Counted from the first letter of the stretch, positions 61,201 to 63,755 are shown. The stretch: DNA of 64,000 nucleotides from Trichobilharzia szidati (GCA_944472155.2 OX235273.1:9397204-9461203); one strand, 5' to 3'. Notes: generated by a model not told the origin, from the sequence alone. Numbers and translations: made by a program.

Positions 61201-62493
61201 TCGAGGTGTCCTTGGTGACGCGATGTGGTGCCAAGTCTCTTATCCGTACAGTAAGTAGCACTGGCTTCACATTGGAGTTGGAAATATGCATCTTAGTTTT
61301 CATTCTGAGTGCTGTTCATCTCCACACAGACTTGAGAGCAATGAAAGCTTGCCTTGCTTTCCCCATCCCCTCTGCTTTGATATCCTCATCAGTTCCGTCC
61401 TTCTGTACTTGAAACGATGCTTCCCAGGTAGGTAAAAGAGGTTGTTTCTTTCAGGTTCCTCCCATTTGTTCTGATTGTTGTCTGTTGTTGTTGTTGCTGT
61501 TGGTGTTGGCCAGGAATCTTCATCACCTCGGTTTTTTCTATGTTCACCTGAAGTCCTATCTTTGATGCTTCTTCTGCCAACTTGTTGCTTTTCGCTTGCA
61601 TATCTACCAGTTTGTAGGAAATCAGACATAAATATATCATCATGGGCGAAGTCTAGATCCTCTAAGTTTTTCGTGAGGGTCCATTTTATGCCTTCTCAGG
61701 CGTGTGAGGCTAGCAACCCCTGTAAACAAAGTTGCTACAGAAAATTCAGCACAATGAAAACGATTAAGTGTGTTAATCATATATAAGTGTATATGTATTG
61801 ATTATTATTATTATTATTATTTTTACTATTACCCTGTTGTTCTTATTCCTTGATCCATTCTTGTTTTTGTTTTTTTAATGTTTTTTCTTTCATCAGGGAG
61901 AAATCAAAGTGATGGAATTATGGAATTATTTCCTACTGTCTATTCCTCCATCCATTTTCAATGTTAGTGATATTCAAGTGGCAATGTTAACATGTCAATT
62001 TATTCATAAATATTATCGTATAATTCATTCACGTCGTTTACGTGCAAATCTCATAATACACTTGAATAATCTTGTCGATTATGGTTTATTATCCTGTGAA
62101 CAATTGTTTTTTTTAATACGGATATACGACCAGTATTGTACCAGTGATACATCAAGGAGTTTTCTCCAGCAGCAGCAGAATAATAATAATCATAATCATA
62201 ATCATAATAGCCAACTTGTCGGTGATCCAAGCATTCAAGCATTATCAGCATCATCATCATCCTCGTCATCCTTGTGGCCATCACCATCAGCAGCGGCAGC
62301 AGGAGCAGGAGCAACACCATTAACAACAAGAAGAACACCTCTGCCTCTGTCTGCTGCAATGATTAAAGCTGAAGAATTAAATCATAATAGTAATAATAAT
62401 AATAATAGTAATAATAAACGTAGAGAGATGAGAATTCCACCGCCACCGGTGTTTGAAGCATTGAGGATGTCGTTCACTACTACTACTTCATGA
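25736..62493 (+). CDS. SUZ12: SUZ12 ortholog, PRC2 Polycomb subunit (nine coding exons)
   Basis: The joined exons encode 1,226 residues. SUZ12 is a core scaffold of Polycomb Repressive Complex 2, needed with EED and the EZH methyltransferase for nuclear H3K27 methylation. Residues about 192-232 (FIDTFAVPTHLYKYL) match the N-terminal SUZ12 core, and about 298-330 (ELIFDGFF) continues it. Residues 526-560 (RQFQLTPGYYELRLG) match the 'LQLLDGEYEV' region. A C2H2 finger uses C813, C816, H834 and H839. The VEFS box at about 980-1108 (VGHNRVYYH, WLRQHY, EEFSDVNQGEIKVMELWN) is the clearest diagnostic. Human SUZ12 has about 739 residues; the excess here is low-complexity inserts. Exons: 25736-25921, 34718-35258, 38972-39165, 41139-41793, 46508-46951, 49956-50414, 54214-54632, 57655-57840, 61897-62493. 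The start is the first Met after an acceptor; upstream coding cannot be excluded. Confidence 0.9.
25985..26400 (-). mobile_element. RTE/SR2-like LINE 3' end, antisense in intron 1
   Basis: The reverse strand carries the family 3' UTR phrases (AGTTCTATGTTGAAACC, TTGTGTGCCACATGGAAGGA) and remains of the C-terminal coding region. It contains a short (GA)n expansion near 26090. Confidence 0.6.
26540..26880. repeat. Dispersed repeat H (related to 56300-56460)
   Basis: The segment TTACTTCCCGGCTGCCCACA to CTGCAGAGCC recurs at about 56370-56450 with few changes. Minus-strand frames of about 100 codons have no recognised domain. The class of repeat is unknown. Confidence 0.45.
26890..27035 (+). mobile_element. 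RTE/SR2-like LINE 3' tail
   Basis: It carries TTTGTGTGCTATTTGGAACG, then GCAACTCGAACTGCTGCACT, then TTCTATGTTGAATCC, followed by an AGCAGCAGCAGC tail. It matches the 3' end at 43090-43240 closely, including the TTTGGAACGTGGCAACT variant. Confidence 0.6.
27790..27950 (-). mobile_element. SINE family B fragment, near-intact hammerhead with C3 lost
   Basis: The reverse strand reads TTGACGAGTGCCGACAAGCA then CGAAACTGAGGTC. Stem II (GTGC/GCAC), GAAA, and the AC/GT stem III with cleavage C are kept, but C3 of CTGANGA is T. The segment abuts a G-rich run (27847-27863). Confidence 0.6.
28010..28500 (+). mobile_element. Head-to-tail tandem dimer of SINE family B
   Basis: Unit 1 (about 28010-28320) runs from a decayed tRNA-like head through the hammerhead to the tail (ACACTAGTTACTACC, CTGTCCAATCAAAGTA). 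It passes without a break into unit 2 (ACACAGTCCTGCTGGAGGTC, GCCCGAGTAGTTCAGTGG, CGGGTTCGAATCTCAG). Equivalent head positions are about 350 bp apart. In unit 2 the hammerhead has been deleted (CGTCTTCCTTCTGATGATTG). Confidence 0.7.
28097..28141 (+). ncRNA. Type I hammerhead ribozyme, family B, complete core
   Basis: Core box CTGATGA is at 28103-28109 and GAAA at 28124-28127. Stem II is GTG/CAC (28110-28112 with 28121-28123). Stem III is the minimal A-U plus C-G (127-128 with 133-134) around a TTGG loop. C17 is at 28135, giving predicted cleavage 28135/28136. Stem I is GTTTTG with CAAGGT (28097-28102, 28136-28141), half of it wobble pairs. All invariant core nucleotides are present, though weak stems I and II may slow it. 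It lies in SUZ12 intron 1, sense strand. Confidence 0.75.
28505..28965. other. Unassigned intron 1 sequence
   Basis: AT-rich sequence without any recognised repeat or frame. Confidence 0.4.
29060..29825 (+). mobile_element. RTE/SR2-like LINE fragment with internal deletion
   Basis: It opens with an RT motif B-like stretch (VRDAHYSHFYSTAS out of frame; the DNA CGTCAGGGATGCCCACTATT encodes RQGCPLF). It then jumps to the C-terminal region (GGTGCCTGCGTTCTATCTCC, GTTAGGACATGTGCTACGCA) and the standard 3' end at TTCTCTCTATGTTGAAAACA. The middle of the thumb region is missing. Sense relative to SUZ12. Confidence 0.65.
29830..30500 (-). mobile_element. Second RTE-like LINE family fragment (antisense)
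   Basis: The reverse strand encodes, with breaks, KLAEKATKTGIQVDVEKVEM and later the thumb region. It matches the frame at 61389-61643 (KLAEEASKIGLQVNIEKTEVM). This family is distinct from the one with the GGQTKTWHQSMK end. It is about 5'- and 3'-truncated. Confidence 0.6.
30798..30996 (-). mobile_element. tRNA-derived SINE, family D (copy 4)
   Basis: Reverse copy with TTTTATTTTTGATAATAGCT at the tail side, TGGAATTTTCAGTATGTGAT in the body and GGGGATCGAACCCC as the inverted B box. Confidence 0.8.
31060..31310 (-). mobile_element. SINE family B fold-back fragment
   Basis: A reverse family B head (CCCTTCTGAAATTCAG, CTAATCGGGCTCGCG) is followed by tail sequence in both orientations. 31194-31228 pairs with 31264-31300 (TTGGGACACTAGGTAG; CTGCCTAGTGTCCAATC), with a 35-nt loop. 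Confidence 0.65.
31320..32030. other. Unassigned intron 1 sequence with a dispersed repeat
   Basis: 31725-31830 resembles 57005-57120 (GGGTTCGACCTT; GTGGACAGATAGCATAGCT), so a repeat of unknown class occurs here. No gene was recognised. Confidence 0.4.
32030..32615 (+). mobile_element. RTE/SR2-like LINE fragment
   Basis: It is related at DNA level to 33560-34555: CTGGGTGAAGACGCTGAC, then GGGGCAGCAATCTTTGAATG, then CGTGTTGACCGCTTCACTTA. It has frame breaks and a deletion joining to TTAAGCCATGTAAGGAGG. It is truncated before the 3' tail. Confidence 0.65.
32620..33025. other. Unassigned intron 1 sequence
   Basis: AT-rich sequence that starts like 48280-48330 (AAAGAATATCCTTTTCGATA; AGGCTCTACA), so it may belong to the Penelope-like 3' region. 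No coding similarity was seen. Confidence 0.35.
33030..33222 (+). mobile_element. tRNA-derived SINE, family D (copy 5)
   Basis: A box GGCACAGCGGTTAGGACTC and B box GGTTCGATCCCC, then the common body and an ATCAAAATAAAATG end. Confidence 0.8.
33540..34555 (+). mobile_element. RTE/SR2-like LINE 3' part, best-preserved copy
   Basis: The open frame 33574-34488 runs 304 codons through the RT thumb and C-terminus: RLAPVKCKIMLQDW, VDRFTYLGSTISPNGLI, LYGCETWPLRAEDMKRL, FDHRCLRSISRVKW, LHRLRWLGHVLRMPSHRLP, GGQTKTWHQSMK and WLETIGDMAQKRSQW. It is the only copy here with this stretch unbroken, so it is the youngest of its family in the window. It lacks the endonuclease and catalytic RT core. The 3' end is followed by short CCGATCGACCGACCG repeats instead of CAGA. 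Assignment to the RTE/SR2 group is by family resemblance. Confidence 0.75.
34718..35258 (+). CDS. SUZ12: SUZ12 coding exon 2 (N-terminal core)
   Basis: The acceptor is TTATTCAG, the donor GTAAGT; it enters in phase 0 and exits in phase 1. Residues 63-242 comprise a Cys-containing basic stretch (VYCCIASCSNVH), an Ala5 run and a Gly-rich run, a basic patch (RVKRKYHR), and then DLIKDFQGFIDTFAVPTHLY at about 192, matching the SUZ12 core. It lies only about 160 bp after the nearest RTE fragment. Confidence 0.85.
35470..35662 (-). mobile_element. tRNA-derived SINE, family E
   Basis: The reverse strand has an A box-like CAGTGGTTCAACGGGTAG and a B box GGTTCGATCCCCGG, then a G/C-rich body (AAGAGGAAAAGTTGGGGCG). 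A decayed relative is present at about 44150-44260. No hammerhead core was seen. Confidence 0.6.
35700..36235. other. Unassigned intron 2 sequence
   Basis: 35790-36060 contains phrases such as TTTAGACATGTGCTACGGAT, reminiscent of an old RTE 3' end, but too decayed to assign. No gene was seen. Confidence 0.35.
36240..36780 (+). mobile_element. Penelope-like element fragment with GIY-YIG domain
   Basis: After an (AAT)n-rich run the + strand encodes VIPFKEGTSEALRRILNKAG, MALKPTNSIRNKLCRLKDQS and, after a frame change, YLIPC then VKYTGQTSRTGAVRLAEHKN. The Y-x-I-x-C and Y-T-G-Q-T-x-R-T combination is the GIY-YIG signature of Penelope-like elements, preceded by the usual linker. The subfamily is different from the copies at 483-1060 and 48413-49866. 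Confidence 0.7.
36785..37560. other. Unassigned intron 2 sequence
   Basis: It holds a 73-codon minus-strand frame at 37244-37465 with no identifiable domain. It may be the non-coding end of the neighbouring Penelope-like fragment; no evidence decides this. Confidence 0.35.
37565..37990 (+). mobile_element. RTE/SR2-like LINE 3' end
   Basis: It contains GAGCTAGTGGTGGTCAAACT, GAAATCCACAACAGTTAG, CCAATGAAGGCTGAAGACAA and the tail TTTTGTGTGCTACATGAAGA to TTCGATGTTGAAAGC. It is truncated to the last 430 bp. Confidence 0.65.
38090..38915. mobile_element. SINE family C cluster: three fragments in alternating orientation
   Basis: There are forward (38090-38235), reverse (38545-38700) and forward 5'-part (38730-38915) fragments. 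Hammerhead boxes are broken: CTGAGGC in the first, GGATGAT in the second. GAAAC and CAGCTGTCCAGTACTCC remain in the second. The cluster lies directly before SUZ12 exon 3. Confidence 0.6.
38972..39165 (+). CDS. SUZ12: SUZ12 coding exon 3
   Basis: The acceptor is TTTTTAG, the donor GTAAGT. Residues 243-307 run RPRPSLEEIVNRLK to ELEWVTVN and correspond to the human segment containing LQLTFTGFF. A weaker alternative donor (GTAAAT at 39160) would also keep phase, dropping two residues. Confidence 0.85.
39440..40305 (+). mobile_element. RTE/SR2-like LINE 3' part with (CAGA) tail
   Basis: It aligns by eye with 33700-34555: GCCCCAACGGGTTGATCGCT, TATGAGACCTGGTCATTAAG, GACTGAGATGGTTAGGACAT, GGTAAAAATCAGTGAAAGCT and the end TTCTATGTTGAAAAGAGACA plus GACAGACG. 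Several frameshifts make it a pseudogene. Confidence 0.7.
40720..40995 (-). mobile_element. SINE family C copy, hammerhead 3' half deleted
   Basis: The reverse strand shows the 5' region (GTCGTGACCAGTAGGGTACA), the tRNA-like head (B box GGTTCGAAGCCC) and CTGAAGAG, but the GAAAC half is missing. The element stops at the CGTTTTCC junction. Confidence 0.65.
41000..41050. repeat. (TA)n microsatellite
   Basis: About 28 bp of TA dinucleotides centred on 41019-41046, in intron 3 about 90 bp before exon 4. Confidence 0.85.
41139..41793 (+). CDS. SUZ12: SUZ12 coding exon 4, with Asn-rich insert
   Basis: The acceptor is CTCAAAG, the donor GTAAGT; it exits in phase 1. Residues 308-525 start ASVSICLRFGWAWRRKMCPN, matching the end of the first SUZ12 N-terminal fold. 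A Thr/Asn/Ser insert partly encoded by AAT repeats follows, then FSITHLLDEVDWQV and a Thr/Ser-rich tract. The insert is predicted to be disordered. Confidence 0.8.
41935..42235 (-). mobile_element. SINE family C copy, hammerhead partly deleted
   Basis: The reverse strand has the 5' part, the tRNA-like head (B box seen as CTTTCGAACCCC) and CTAAAGACTCCC. GAAAC is missing. The 3' region CAGATGTCAGCTCATGATGA is kept. Confidence 0.6.
42240..43245 (+). mobile_element. RTE/SR2-like LINE 3' part, diverged subfamily
   Basis: A 218-codon frame at 42270-42926 encodes LRMFGMRFTPVKCRMLLQDW, FTYLGSCISTNGLIGDKI, FDHRCLRSPSHVRWHNKV and LHRLRWLGQVLRMPNHRLL. It differs in many positions from the copy at 33574. 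The 3' end carries the variant TTTGGAACGTGGCAACT and ends in CAGACAGACAGACAGA. Confidence 0.75.
43270..43870 (-). mobile_element. Second RTE-like LINE family fragment (antisense)
   Basis: It is related to 29830-30500 and 60800-61650 (TTTTGTTGCTCATCC, TGAAGCCGATCG, GTGTTGAAAATCCGTAT). The apparent hydrophobic + strand frames (43280-43651, 43767-44102) are antisense shadows of this element. Confidence 0.5.
44110..44590. other. Intron 4 sequence with a decayed family E-like SINE
   Basis: 44150-44260 resembles the reverse of family E (CTTCCCTCACTGTCTAGG, CAACCGGGGTTTGACCTTG). Otherwise unassigned. Confidence 0.35.
44595..44875 (+). mobile_element. SINE family B, inverted tail fused to head; dead hammerhead
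   Basis: A reverse tail (TTGATTGGACACTAG to CTGAATCCTATCAGT) is joined directly to a forward head (GGTAACGTCTTTGACTACAG, GATTCGAATCTCAG). The hammerhead region is scrambled (CTTGATGATTGGTGAATG, CATACAAACCCTAGGTCC): C3 and GAAA are lost, while CCTAGGTCCAAGGC is kept. Confidence 0.6.
45207..45566 (-). mobile_element. Solo LTR, copy 1 (TSD GTAG)
   Basis: A 360-bp unit begins TGTAATG and ends CCACA on the + strand, so it has TG...CA ends, and is flanked by GTAG at 45203-45206 and 45567-45570. In its sense (minus) direction it has two CCAAT boxes (AACCAATCACAG, AACCAATCAGAAG), a TATA-like CTATAAATATCTC and a GAAATAAAC polyadenylation-like signal, the order expected of an LTR. No internal retroelement sequence adjoins it. 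Confidence 0.85.
45640..46010. mobile_element. SINE family B fold-back pair with one-base-dead hammerhead
   Basis: A reverse 3' part (45640-45780) is joined to a forward copy (45790-46010). In the forward copy the hammerhead at 45922-45966 has GCCTTG/AAGGC in stem I, GTGC/GCAC in stem II, GAAA, ACCTAGGT stem III and C17 at 45960. The core box is CTGATGG, so the invariant A9 is G, and the first stem I pair is G/G. Confidence 0.7.
46015..46500. other. Unassigned intron 4 sequence
   Basis: AT-rich sequence leading to the acceptor of exon 5. No repeat or frame was recognised. Confidence 0.4.
46508..46951 (+). CDS. SUZ12: SUZ12 coding exon 5
   Basis: The acceptor is TTTTCAG, the donor GTGAGT. 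It starts TSSALRQFQLTPGYYELRLG, aligned to the human 'RRLQLLDGEYEV' region, and continues to WKRIRFP and WPRLRFSVVWHKKP, aligned to 'PTLQFTLRW'. Between and after these are Thr- and Asn-rich tracts. Residues 526-673. Confidence 0.85.
47010..48110 (+). mobile_element. RTE/SR2-like LINE 3' part, frameshifted
   Basis: It starts GGGGATAATCTCGTTGACTT, then GGGGCAGCAATCTACGAATG, RFAPAAKCKMMLQDW (with a two-residue insertion) and EVVEHVDRFTYLG. It continues to the standard 3' end TTTGTGTGCTACGTGGAGGG. Many indels; no (CAGA)n remains. Confidence 0.7.
48413..49866 (-). mobile_element. Penelope-like element: partial RT and GIY-YIG, split by a solo LTR
   Basis: Reading the minus strand from 49866: MDGVAMGSPLGPIL (RT motif B), then after the LTR VDLFRSKLENIPL, the catalytic CRYMDDTF, ILFMDVLLTRKPDGSI, and HRKSTWTGQYTHFQSFVP. 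After a frameshift follows the linker NNYPEKFIKKHKRK, then a broken GIY-YIG domain (IYQFN, RGVSYIGRCSRNL, FRAREHK). The order RT then GIY-YIG is diagnostic of Penelope-like elements. The 5' part including RT motifs 1-A is absent. Removing the LTR and one TTTT restores the frame across GPILVDLF. Confidence 0.85.
49512..49818 (-). mobile_element. Solo LTR, copy 2 (TSD AAAA), inside the Penelope-like RT
   Basis: A 307-bp relative of 45207-45566, flanked by AAAA at 49508-49511 and 49819-49822. It shares CCAGGCAACAGATCGTTTAT and the TTTATAGATTTT TATA-box complement. Its outer right end is CCACA; the left end is GGTAAC rather than TGTAAT. It is shorter by about 50 bp through internal deletion. Confidence 0.85.
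49956..50414 (+). CDS. SUZ12: SUZ12 coding exon 6 (start of zinc finger)
   Basis: The acceptor is CTCACGAAG after a TCTC-rich tract; the donor is GTAATG. Residues 674-826 are mostly Ser/Asn/Ala/Gly low complexity, ending with YPVSYGFVYGDNLCHWC and LKCPWCDLDC, the first half of the C2H2 finger (C813, C816). An additional CHWC pair lies just upstream. The exon exits in phase 1 inside the finger. Confidence 0.85.
50480..50740 (-). mobile_element. SINE family C, antisense copy in intron 6
   Basis: On the minus strand: tRNA-like head with B box GGTTCGAACCCTGG, then GTACTGCTGAAGAG, GACGAAACAGCTGTC and the 3' region CCAGCTGGTTTTCCAG to TGATGAAATCC. It is close in sequence to the sense copy at 51760-52190 and could pair with it in the same intron. 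Confidence 0.75.
50547..50594 (-). ncRNA. Type I hammerhead, family C, antisense copy
   Basis: The minus-strand core boxes CTGAAGA (50588-50582) and GAAA (50563-50560) are intact. Stem II is GTC/GAC followed by a bulge and CC/GG. Stem III is AC/GT with an AGCT loop; C17 is at 50552. Stem I is weakened: GTACTG now faces TGGTA, giving five pairs with two wobbles after a small insertion. The catalytic core is complete, but efficiency is doubtful. Confidence 0.55.
50885..51270. mobile_element. SINE family B fold-back element with 54-bp hairpin
   Basis: The left arm 50950-51003 and right arm 51029-51082 are complementary over about 54 bp with two mismatches and a 25-nt loop. The hairpin comprises family B 3' and box-B sequences in inverted order. 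A forward head follows (GCGCGAATATCTCAGTGG, CGGGTTCGAATATCAG), then TTCCTGCCGGTTGTCTCC. No intact hammerhead is left. Confidence 0.75.
51275..51420 (-). mobile_element. SINE fragment with 5' half of a hammerhead (family A/C hybrid-like)
   Basis: Minus strand: GTACATATATAG, then CTGAAGAGTCCCAAACAGGA, then CGAAATC. The two core boxes and stem II (GTCC/GGAC) are present, but the sequence needed for stem III, the cleavage site and the 3' side of stem I is missing. Confidence 0.5.
51760..52190 (+). mobile_element. SINE family C, most complete copy
   Basis: It runs from ACAAACCAACACTTGAATAT through GTCGTGACCAGTAGGGTGCA, the tRNA-like head (CCCAGTGGCTTAATGGTC; GGGTTCGAATCCCC), the hammerhead and the 3' region. 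It ends with the same ACAAACCAACACTTGAA phrase at 52166-52182. The terminal phrase is thus repeated directly at both ends, about 400 bp apart. Sense relative to SUZ12, intron 6. Confidence 0.75.
52043..52091 (+). ncRNA. Type I hammerhead ribozyme, family C, complete core
   Basis: CTGAAGA is at 52049-52055 (position 7 may be any base) and GAAA at 52074-52077. Stem II is GTC/GAC, then a CC bulge, then CC/GG with an AAACTA loop. Stem III is A-U and C-G around AGCT (52077-52084). C17 is at 52085, giving predicted cleavage 52085/52086. Stem I is GTACTG (52043-52048) with TAGTAC (52086-52091), six pairs with one wobble. Sense strand of SUZ12 intron 6. Confidence 0.75.
52200..52600. other. Unassigned intron 6 sequence
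   Basis: AT- and TC-rich sequence (CTTCAACTTCACCTTCAACG). Opposing short frames on both strands are compositional. No gene was recognised. Confidence 0.4.
52610..52880 (-). mobile_element. SINE family B head and family C copy, reverse strand
   Basis: 52615-52695 is a reverse family B head (CCCTTCTGAGACTCGAACC, GGGCTATTCGGGC). 52697-52880 is a reverse family C copy whose hammerhead reads CTGATGAAGCGTCC and GACGAAGACAG: stem II is shifted and GAAA has become GAAG, so it is probably dead. Confidence 0.6.
53215..53412 (+). mobile_element. SINE family A (Sm-alpha type) with intact hammerhead
   Basis: The tRNA-like head reads GGCCCGAGTGGTCTAGTGG with a diverged B box (GGATTCGTGCG). The body GTGGGAACATCATCACTGAC and the hammerhead domain follow. 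The layout (tRNA-like promoter boxes, short unit, hammerhead) and the hammerhead sequence match what is published for the schistosome Sm-alpha SINE. Confidence 0.8.
53337..53387 (+). ncRNA. Type I hammerhead ribozyme, Sm-alpha-like, intact
   Basis: CTGATGA is at 53346-53352 and GAAA at 53367-53370. Stem II is GTCC/GGAC (353-356 with 363-366) with a CAAATA loop. Stem III is A-U and U-A around GCAC (53370-53377). C17 is at 53378, giving predicted cleavage 53378/53379. Stem I is ATCCGCTAG with CTGGTGGAT, nine pairs with two G-U. Outer GGGA/TCCC and ACTAG/CTAGT pairs could extend it. All invariant nucleotides are present. It lies on the sense strand of SUZ12 intron 6. Confidence 0.9.
53440..53640 (-). 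mobile_element. Second RTE-like LINE family, 3' terminal fragment
   Basis: It contains ATTATTATTCTCTTGGGTTTCG, then CAGGAGCACATTGCCATTCC, then CGATCGTCCATACACATCCC, resembling 28970-29050 and 60810-60960. Reverse strand relative to the LINE. Confidence 0.5.
53850..54150. mobile_element. SINE family C fragments flanking SUZ12 exon 7 acceptor region
   Basis: 53865-54035 is a reverse copy with hammerhead boxes destroyed (TTGAGAAGTACC, GACGACAC). 54045-54150 is a forward copy (GATGAGGAGTCCCGAATTGG, GAAGAAACAACTGCTAGTCC) lacking a proper C3. They end about 60 bp before the exon. Confidence 0.6.
54214..54632 (+). CDS. SUZ12: SUZ12 coding exon 7 (second half of zinc finger)
   Basis: The acceptor is TCAATATTAG, the donor GTTAGT; it exits in phase 0. 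It begins GAEALLIHLRSSH, supplying H834 and H839, then FRFKAKWY and LEVSLNDAYDGSND, aligned to human 'ARIDVSINECYDGSYAG', and later IRRFPYTHIIFWRG, aligned to 'VKRTPITHILVCRP'. A second in-frame AG nine bases downstream (exon start 54223) is possible. Confidence 0.88.
54720..55030. other. Unassigned intron 7 sequence
   Basis: No repeat or frame was recognised. Confidence 0.4.
55034..55856 (+). mobile_element. Third LTR relative, interrupted by a (AAT)n-containing insertion
   Basis: 55034-55170 and 55680-55856 together reproduce the LTR of 45207-45566 in the opposite orientation: TGAGAGCTGTCTG, GAATCAGGGGGTCATACG, GCCAATCACAGC, ATTCGCAGAT, then AACCAATCAGAAG, TTAATAAACCATCTGTTGCC. Between them is about 510 bp of unrelated DNA. 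Terminal duplications are not clear. Confidence 0.7.
55174..55220. repeat. (AAT)n microsatellite
   Basis: About 46 bp of AAT repeats at the left edge of the insertion inside the LTR relative. It could be the 3' tail of a minus-strand LINE fragment occupying 55221-55680, in which I recognised no coding sequence. Confidence 0.8.
55860..56300. other. Unassigned intron 7 sequence
   Basis: No recognised coding or repeat sequence apart from a GTAGTAGTAGTA run at its left edge. Confidence 0.35.
56460..56840 (-). mobile_element. RTE/SR2-like LINE 3' end (antisense)
   Basis: The reverse strand contains the family end: GGTTTCAACATAAAACTTTG complement, then GAACGATACGCATCTGAGCC complement and GATTTCATTGACTGATGAAG complement. 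It lacks a (CAGA)n tail. It abuts repeat H (about 56300-56455). Confidence 0.6.
56880..57560. other. Unassigned intron 7 sequence with dispersed repeat
   Basis: 57005-57120 is related to 31725-31830. A GTGTGTGTGT run (57392-57405) and a C10+ run (57491-57503) lie upstream of exon 8. No gene was recognised. Confidence 0.4.
57655..57840 (+). CDS. SUZ12: SUZ12 coding exon 8 (VEFS box, first half)
   Basis: The acceptor is TTATTTCAG, the donor GTAAGT; phase 0 in and out. It encodes VGHNRVYYH, the acidic run DIDSDDDDAP, WLRQHYQRKVEEF and SDVNQ. It aligns closely with the human SUZ12 VEFS box (GHNRLYFH, EVDSEDE, WLRE, EEFSDVNE). Confidence 0.92.
58110..58640 (-). mobile_element. SINE family C fragments, two reverse copies
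   Basis: 58130-58200 has GCTGTTTCGTCCTTGTTTGC; on the minus strand the core reads TCGAAGA with GAAAC. 58490-58640 has CTGTTTCATCCTAATTTG, with core CTAAAGA (G5 changed) and a reverse head (GGTTCAACCCGGG). Neither is expected to cleave. Confidence 0.55.
58640..59005 (+). mobile_element. SINE family C copy with well-paired but core-mutated hammerhead
   Basis: It contains the 5' region (AAAGGCGTGACCAGTAGGAT), a decayed head (GAGTTCGATCTC) and the hammerhead at 58905-58950. Stem I is GCACTG/CAGTGC (6 bp), stem II GTCCC/GGGAC (5 bp), GAAA 58933-58936, C17 58944. The core reads ACGAAGA, so C3 and U4 are lost. The structure is better paired than the copy at 52043. Confidence 0.65.
59010..59480. other. 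Unassigned intron 8 sequence
   Basis: No recognised repeat. A CATCACCATCACCATCAT run lies near 59295. Confidence 0.4.
59505..59720 (-). mobile_element. SINE family A-like copy with decayed hammerhead
   Basis: The minus strand holds a tRNA-like head (GTGGCTTAATAGTATACGAG), GTGGGAACATCATCACTGAC, then CTGACGAGTCCCAAATAGGA and CGATATGCGCATCCTGGATT. Stem II and the cleavage region are kept, but GAAA is GATA (A14 lost) and stem I is only four pairs. The head resembles family C, so the copy may be a chimera of families A and C. Confidence 0.65.
59725..60800. other. Unassigned intron 8 sequence
   Basis: It holds G-rich runs (60191-60201, 60465-60482) and a 111-codon + frame (60182-60517) without recognisable domain. 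Nothing assignable. Confidence 0.4.
60800..61650 (-). mobile_element. Second RTE-like LINE family, RT thumb to 3' end
   Basis: Minus strand: KLAEEASKIGLQVNIEKTEV, then a Gln run from a CAACAA repeat, then LKETTSFTYLGSIVSSTEG. After frame changes a C-terminal region follows (EVDWLAILRKPSSDITRQ) with the 3' end near 60800. This is the LRKPSxxITRQ-type end, distinct from the GGQTKTWHQSMK family. Confidence 0.65.
61897..62493 (+). CDS. SUZ12: SUZ12 coding exon 9 (VEFS box, second half, and C-tail)
   Basis: The acceptor is TTTCATCAG. It begins GEIKVMELWN and continues through FIHKYYRIIHSRRLRANLII and DYGLLS, finishing the VEFS box at about residue 1108. A Gln/Asn/His/Ser/Ala-rich tail follows, encoded partly by CAG, AAT and CATAAT repeats. 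The stop is TGA at 62491-62493. Confidence 0.92.
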   Translation, partial: GEIKVMELWNYFLLSIPPSIFNVSDIQVAMLTCQFIHKYYRIIHSRRLRANLIIHLNNLVDYGLLSCEQLFFLIRIYDQYCTSDTSRSFLQQQQNNNNHNHNHNSQLVGDPSIQALSASSSSSSSLWPSPSAAAAGAGATPLTTRRTPLPLSAAMIKAEELNHNSNNNNNSNNKRREMRIPPPPVFEALRMSFTTTTS

Positions 62494-63755
62494 TATATGT
62501 GTGTGTGTTATGCTGTTACTGTGCATCAAGGGGAGTACTAGTGATATCAATAATAATAATACCGGTTTCTCAATGAACAAAACAGCTAATGGTGTCTGTG
62601 TACCTACTTACCTACCCTCTTCTTTCTATGTGTATATGTCCGTGTGTGTTGTGGTGTGGTGTGGTGCGGTGCGGTGTTATTCCCGAGAGTAGGCGCATTT
62701 TTCAAAGAAAGAAAAAGAAAATTGTATTTTATTCGTCATTTTACAGAATAAGTTGTGTCTCCCTCTTTTTTTTCGTTTTGGGAAAAAAACTATAGATCTC
62801 TCTATAAATGCTCAAGGATTTTTCTTCTTCTCCCCTCCCCACCCTTTTTACTCTAGAATATTAACAATACACTGAAATGTGCTTATTTTTGATGACTTTT
62901 CATATTATTTTTAAAAAAAAGAAAACGTAGGATCATTGTTGGATGTTTGGTAGTTGGTAGTGGTTGACTGGTTGGTTGTTTGGTCTGTTGGTTGGTTGTC
63001 TTTGCTTTACACTGTCTTATATTATACTTCCACGTCACATTCAGTCAGTCGGTCTTCTCTCTTTATCCTGTAGACCTTTTCTTATTGTGTTGTATTCATA
63101 ATCGGCTTGATTTCGACCTTCAGGACTCCTTGAGGAAGTGCGAGGAGGAATTGTTGTCCTTGTGGTTGTGGTTGTTAGGTATTGTTATTATTACTATTAT
63201 TATTGTTATTAGTTGATAAATCCCCTTTTCCCCTTTGTATGTGTGTGTCTGTATAAACAGAGTTTCAATATTGATATACAATTGATGAGATTATGTAACT
63301 GCTAGGCGCATGTATGTATGTGTATTGCCCTAGGTAGAGAAGGTAACTAGGTCGTGTTGAATTCACCTTTCCTTATTAATGTTCAATTCTATATGTGCCT
63401 TTTTTGTTGTCGTTTGATGCTTAATCCACATTTGGAATATTGATGTGTAATTGATGCGAAGAAGAGGAGGCGCAGGGTGCTGGGGTATAAGGTTGGTTGG
63501 GAGGGGTGGGGGTCGGCTTCATTATCTTTCCATAGGTAATGATGATGTGTGAATTTTTTGTGTTTTACTTGATCCTTTGATTTATCTGATCTGAAGAAAC
63601 TAACTGACTAACTAACTAACCAACTAGCTAACTATTCTAAGATTAGTATTCTTAAAGTTTCCTTTGACTATTTGTGTTATCTCTTTAATTACATATTATT
63701 ATTATTATTATTATCATTATACGTATATGTGTTGAATAAATGATGAAATGAAAGG
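62494..63755 (+). other. SUZ12: SUZ12 3' UTR (inferred)
   Basis: No further frame follows the stop. The stretch is microsatellite-rich (AATAAT, GTGTGT, GGTTGGTTG) and ends at a candidate AATAAA. Its extent is inferred from that signal only. Confidence 0.5.
63735..63740 (+). promoter_or_regulatory. Candidate polyadenylation signal AATAAA
   Basis: It is the only canonical AATAAA I see between the SUZ12 stop and the end of the window. It is followed by a T-rich run (GTTTTTGTTATTATTATCAT) within 30 nt. Confidence 0.5.

Noticed and set aside
62051..62359. 102-codon minus-strand frame with Leu/Met runs
   Set aside because: It is the reverse of repetitive codons in SUZ12 exon 9.
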